This document shows positions 58,952-64,000 of a stretch of DNA of 64,000 nt, in pieces. How positions within the stretch are numbered: the stretch's first letter is position 1; every line of letters begins with the position of its first letter. Source of the stretch: Ruminococcus sp. (lineage in GTDB: Bacteria > Bacillota > Clostridia > Oscillospirales > Ruminococcaceae). The stretch lies in the NCBI GenBank assembly GCA_029062165.1, contig JAIDQQ010000032.1:67806-131805 (forward strand), written 5' to 3'. The position numbers were made by a program, and so were the translations under genes. The notes beneath the pieces are model-generated. The model worked only from the letters and a program-made list of their open reading frames with translations. It made no database searches and was not told the DNA's origin.

Positions 58952-59096
58952 AACAAAAAATTAATATAAAAGGGGAATCGGGGGATTTCTTAATCCTGTA
59001 GAGATTATAAAACAAAATTCTTAAAATAATCTTAAAAAGCCGTTTACAATTTAACAGGCGATACGCAAAAAACAATTTATAATTAAGAATTATGAA

Positions 59097-59804
59097 TTAT
59101 AAATTTATTCCGGTTTCAAGGGCTATTTCCATCATGGTACGGAAACCTGACTGTCTTTCTTCGGCGGTTGTTGAGAGATTCTTTAAAGGACAGTCCGAAA
59201 CAGTCAGTATACATAACGCATTTTTTCCGGAACGTGATGCGTTCATGTAAAGTCCGGCAGTTTCCATTTCTATACCGAGTACGCCCATTTTCTGCCATTC
59301 TGAAAGATTATCGGAATCATTATAGAAAGTATCGCTTGAAAATATGTTCCCGACGTGATACGGTATATTTTTACTTTCCGTAATTCTGACCGCTTCTGAA
59401 AGAGGTTTCCATGAGGCAGTAGGGGCATACGTACCGGCGAGATTGTATTGTGTGGCATATGCGGAATTTGTACTGGCACTCATAGCGATGATAATATCCC
59501 TTAAATTGACGTTATCGGCGATTGCACCGGCTGTACCTGTTCTTATGATTGTCTGTACGTCGTATATGTTGAAGAGTTCCCACGAGTATATACTCATTGA
59601 CGGTATACCCATACCGCTACCCTGTACGGAAATTCTTTTACCTTTGTAAGTGCCGGTATATCCGTACATACCACGGACTTCGTTATAGCAGACAGGTTTT
59701 TCAAGATAGTTTTCTGCTATGAATTTCGCTCTGAGAGGGTCACCAGGCATTATTACTACCGGTGCTATGTCCCCGATTTCTGCGTTGTTGTGAGGTGTCG
59801 GCAT
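59097..59804 (-). CDS. deoD: Purine-nucleoside phosphorylase, DeoD type
   Basis: MPTPHNNAEIGDIAPVVIMPGDPLRAKFIAENYLE...GSGMGIPSMSIYSWELF...IIRTGTAGAI...LGIEMETAGLYMNA. Confidence 0.96.
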   Translation of the reverse strand: MPTPHNNAEIGDIAPVVIMPGDPLRAKFIAENYLEKPVCYNEVRGMYGYTGTYKGKRISVQGSGMGIPSMSIYSWELFNIYDVQTIIRTGTAGAIADNVNLRDIIIAMSASTNSAYATQYNLAGTYAPTASWKPLSEAVRITESKNIPYHVGNIFSSDTFYNDSDNLSEWQKMGVLGIEMETAGLYMNASRSGKNALCILTVSDCPLKNLSTTAEERQSGFRTMMEIALETGINL

Positions 59805-59909
59805 AAAAAAATCACTCCTTTCGTTTTTTATATTATATCACAGATTTCCGGATTTTTCAAGCATAAATAAAAAAGAACCGTCCGTTAAAAAGACAGTTCT
59901 TTTTTTGTA

Positions 59910-62258
59910 TTATTTTTCCTTTGCGGATTCTCTGTTTTTCCACCATGACCACGTAACAGGAGCTACGAAAAGTGAAGAGTAAGTACCCGAAATAAGTCCG
60001 AACATAAGCGGTACGGAGAATGTAAGAAGTGAACTGTAACCGCTTACTGCAACGACTATTGTTACTATAAGCATAGTTGTGATAGTGGTTATGGAAGTAC
60101 GGATTGAACGTGTCATGGACTGCGAACAGCCTAAATTGATAAGTTCGTTGAGTGTAGCTTTCGGCATAAGTTTCTGATTTTCACGTATACGGTCATAAAT
60201 AACGATTGTATTGTTGATTGAGTAGCCTAAAATCGTGAGGATTACCGCAACAGTATTTGAATTGAACTCAAAGCCTAAAATTACGGATATTGCAATTGCA
60301 ACGAGTAAATCGTGCAGAAGTGCCAGTATCGAACATACACCGGCTGACCAGCCACCTATATGACGGAATCTTACTGCAATATAGATGATTACTATAAGTC
60401 CCGCAAATATTACGGCGATAAGGCATTTCAACAGAAATTCACGTCCGGAAGATGGGCTGACATCTGTAGAATCGAACAGTGAAATGTTACTGTCCGGAAA
60501 TTCAGTCTGTAATGCGTTGGTCATTTCAACCTGTCTGTCTACGTTAAGACCCTGTTCGGAAGTAAATGATACTATAATCTGTTTTCCGCCGGAATCTATA
60601 CTTTCGCCTTTACGTACGCTTACCGGTACATTTACAATATCGCCGACTATTTTTTCAGCCTGATTTGTGTCGATTTCGCCGGTATAGTCGTAAGTAATCA
60701 TAGTACCGCCACTGAACTCGAGGGCAAAATTAGCACCGCCTCTTATAATCAGACCTCCGGCGAATACTACTACTACTCCGATAAGTATTCCGAGAATCAT
60801 TTTTTTCTTACCGCAGAAATCGTAAGTCTTTGCCTCTTTGGATTTTTCCTTATAGCCGTATAACTTCTTGTTCTGGAAACATTCAAACTTTGAAAGTGAC
60901 GTAACCATAACTCTTGAAAGGAATACACCCATAATGAAGTTAAGTACAACACCGGCGAGAAGCGTTATTCCGAAAGAGTAAACAACACCTTCGGCAGTAG
61001 CACCGAACATGAAGAAAATAGTCTTGTTGAGAATCTTCGAGAAGAAACTTGTCGGAACGCCGAAAGCTCCCATAAGTATGACTGCTATTATTACGTTAGT
61101 AATGTTACCGTCGAGAATAGCCGAGAACGCTCTTTTGTACGCTACTTTTATAGCTGAATCGAGAGATTTTCCGGACTGTATTTCTTCCTTTATACGTTCG
61201 CCTGTAATGATATTGGCATCAACACCCATACCTACCGCAAGGATTATACCGGCAATACCAGGGATTGTAAGCGTAGACCCTGGCATGAATCCGAACCAGC
61301 CCGATACAACGGCGATACTTCCGGCAATCTGTCCGCACAGTGCTATTACCGCAACTACACCAGGGAGTCTGTAAAGACAAATCATGTAAATTGCAATGAA
61401 TATAAATGCGATAAGTGCCGCAAGAAGTATAGCGTCGAGTGAACCCTCACCCATAGTAGGGTCAATAGTCTTGAAACTGGTTGTTTCGAGTTTAAACGGT
61501 AACGAACCGGAATTAATCTGATTTGCCAGTTTATTCGCAGATTCTTCCGTAAAATGACCGGTAATTACCGCACTGCCGTCAGTGATAGCACTGTTTACAG
61601 TAGGATAGGAAATCATAGTATTATCCATCCATATGGAAAGTGGCGTACCAGTTCCGGCGAGTTCAGCAGTAGCGTCCGCAAATTTTTTTGTGCCTGACGG
61701 ATTGAGATTAAGTTCAATTAAGTTTTCGTATGTTCCGGAATCGTCATTAGCACGGTATACGGCTCTTGCGTTAGCAACGTCCGCACCCTCAAGAACGATT
61801 TCACCGGTAGGGATTACATTTCCGTCGTCGTCAGTGATACTGTCCGTACCTTTACGGAATGTAAGTATTGCCATTTCACCAAGTTCCTTTACAGATGCCG
61901 ATGGGTCAAAATCGCTTTCACCGGCTTGCCAAGGGAAACGTACAATAATTCTGTCGCTTTTTTCGTCGCTGTAAACTTCGCTGTCCGTTATACCGAGTGA
62001 AGATAATCGGGTATCGATAATAGCTGTGGCGGCTTTTAACTGTTCCGGAGTAGCTTCCGCACCTTCTGCCGGAGCGAAAGTTACATCAACACCGCCCTTG
62101 ATGTCGATACCAAGACGAATATCATTAACGCCCTTGATAACGGTTGTTGTGTTATCGCCGTAAATGTAATCAAGTCCGATTACCGCCGAAAACGCAAACA
62201 GCGTGATTAAAGCAACGACAATGAAGAAATTGGATTTTCCGATTTTTTTCACGGTCAT
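59910..62258 (-). CDS. secDF: Fused protein translocase subunit SecDF
   Basis: SecD-type LGIDIKGGVDVTF and GMGVDANIITGERIKEE; SecF-type LEFSGGTMITYDY and GYSINNTIVIYDRIREN in one ORF. Confidence 0.96.
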   Translation of the reverse strand: MTVKKIGKSNFFIVVALITLFAFSAVIGLDYIYGDNTTTVIKGVNDIRLGIDIKGGVDVTFAPAEGAEATPEQLKAATAIIDTRLSSLGITDSEVYSDEKSDRIIVRFPWQAGESDFDPSASVKELGEMAILTFRKGTDSITDDDGNVIPTGEIVLEGADVANARAVYRANDDSGTYENLIELNLNPSGTKKFADATAELAGTGTPLSIWMDNTMISYPTVNSAITDGSAVITGHFTEESANKLANQINSGSLPFKLETTSFKTIDPTMGEGSLDAILLAALIAFIFIAIYMICLYRLPGVVAVIALCGQIAGSIAVVSGWFGFMPGSTLTIPGIAGIILAVGMGVDANIITGERIKEEIQSGKSLDSAIKVAYKRAFSAILDGNITNVIIAVILMGAFGVPTSFFSKILNKTIFFMFGATAEGVVYSFGITLLAGVVLNFIMGVFLSRVMVTSLSKFECFQNKKLYGYKEKSKEAKTYDFCGKKKMILGILIGVVVVFAGGLIIRGGANFALEFSGGTMITYDYTGEIDTNQAEKIVGDIVNVPVSVRKGESIDSGGKQIIVSFTSEQGLNVDRQVEMTNALQTEFPDSNISLFDSTDVSPSSGREFLLKCLIAVIFAGLIVIIYIAVRFRHIGGWSAGVCSILALLHDLLVAIAISVILGFEFNSNTVAVILTILGYSINNTIVIYDRIRENQKLMPKATLNELINLGCSQSMTRSIRTSITTITTMLIVTIVVAVSGYSSLLTFSVPLMFGLISGTYSSLFVAPVTWSWWKNRESAKEK

Positions 62259-62348
62259 GCCTCCTGAAAATATAAATTTGTCTGCCTGTATGACAATTAA
62301 TATTATTTTACTATATAATCAGTAAAAAGTCAAGTATATATGAAAAAT

Positions 62349-62759
62349 TTATTTAAAATGTTTCTGAGATATTTTCAGTCTGTTCATAGCCCTGTTGAGA
62401 GCCGTCTGTGTATGGTAGTATTCCATGATACTTTGTTTCTGTTTTAACTTTTCTTCCGCACGTATACGAGCCTCTTCGGCACGTTTGATGTCTATTTCTT
62501 CCGGAAGCTCACAGGAATCGGCAAGTATTATTGAAGATTCCGGCATAACCTGTATGAAACCTTCTGAAATAGCCGCATAATGCCATTGACCGTCAACCAT
62601 GTACTTCAGTTCACCGGTAGGAAGTGAAGTAACAAGCGGTTCATGACCATACATAATGCCTATGAGACCGTCTATGGCGGTTATAACGAGGTGTTCGCAG
62701 TCGCCGTTATAGAAAACCCTGTCCGTAGCGATTATTTCAAGGTGAAAAGTTTTAGACAT
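62349..62759 (-). CDS. atpC: F0F1 ATP synthase subunit epsilon
   Basis: FHLEIIATDRVFYNGDCEHLVITAIDGLIGIMYGHEPLVTSLPTGEL. Confidence 0.95.
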   Translation of the reverse strand: MSKTFHLEIIATDRVFYNGDCEHLVITAIDGLIGIMYGHEPLVTSLPTGELKYMVDGQWHYAAISEGFIQVMPESSIILADSCELPEEIDIKRAEEARIRAEEKLKQKQSIMEYYHTQTALNRAMNRLKISQKHFK

Positions 62760-62774
62760 ACGAAAAATCCCCCT

Positions 62775-64000
<1,226 letters not shown>

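Overview
The window looks like a low-GC Firmicutes/Clostridia chromosome segment, most plausibly a cellulosomal Ruminococcus (R. flavefaciens-like). The basis is a GH5 cellulase carrying a Ruminococcus-style dockerin, plus GH26, GH95 and GH13 enzymes and a Spo0A homologue. It is mostly ordinary core metabolism and envelope genes: an MsmX/UgpC-type ATPase, rsuA, nrdR, aspartokinase, thrS with a T-box, NfnAB, ddl/MurF, a YfhO-like protein, CorA, glgP, ppk1, pssA, psd, spo0A, murA, glyS, deoD, secDF and atpC/atpD. I see no tRNA, rRNA, CRISPR array, transposase or intact prophage. Points worth following up: (1) a corA 5' leader with a well-translated 12-codon ORF (MNSDPYGNLKKI) and two interleaved, mutually exclusive helices, a candidate Mg2+-responsive leader-peptide switch; (2) a tightly coupled hydrolase / orphan membrane-domain / membrane-MurF / Ddl / acyltransferase / LysR operon, where the orphan protein is a paralogue of the MurF membrane domain; (3) three tandem LRR-like membrane paralogues with a 57-nt identical 3' tract; (4) an ORF6N antirepressor locus with a degraded second copy, paired palindromic operators and a possible small RNA; (5) a cluster of a signal-peptidase-like protein, a degenerate cyclophilin and a double cyclophilin; (6) a 2-hydroxyacyl-CoA dehydratase-like/activase pair coupled to psd; (7) an autoregulatory-looking DUF6442/XRE cassette with two palindromic operators around a consensus promoter; (8) a shared hairpin-plus-SD element in front of glgP and ppk. 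All family calls come from reading motifs by eye; no database search was run.
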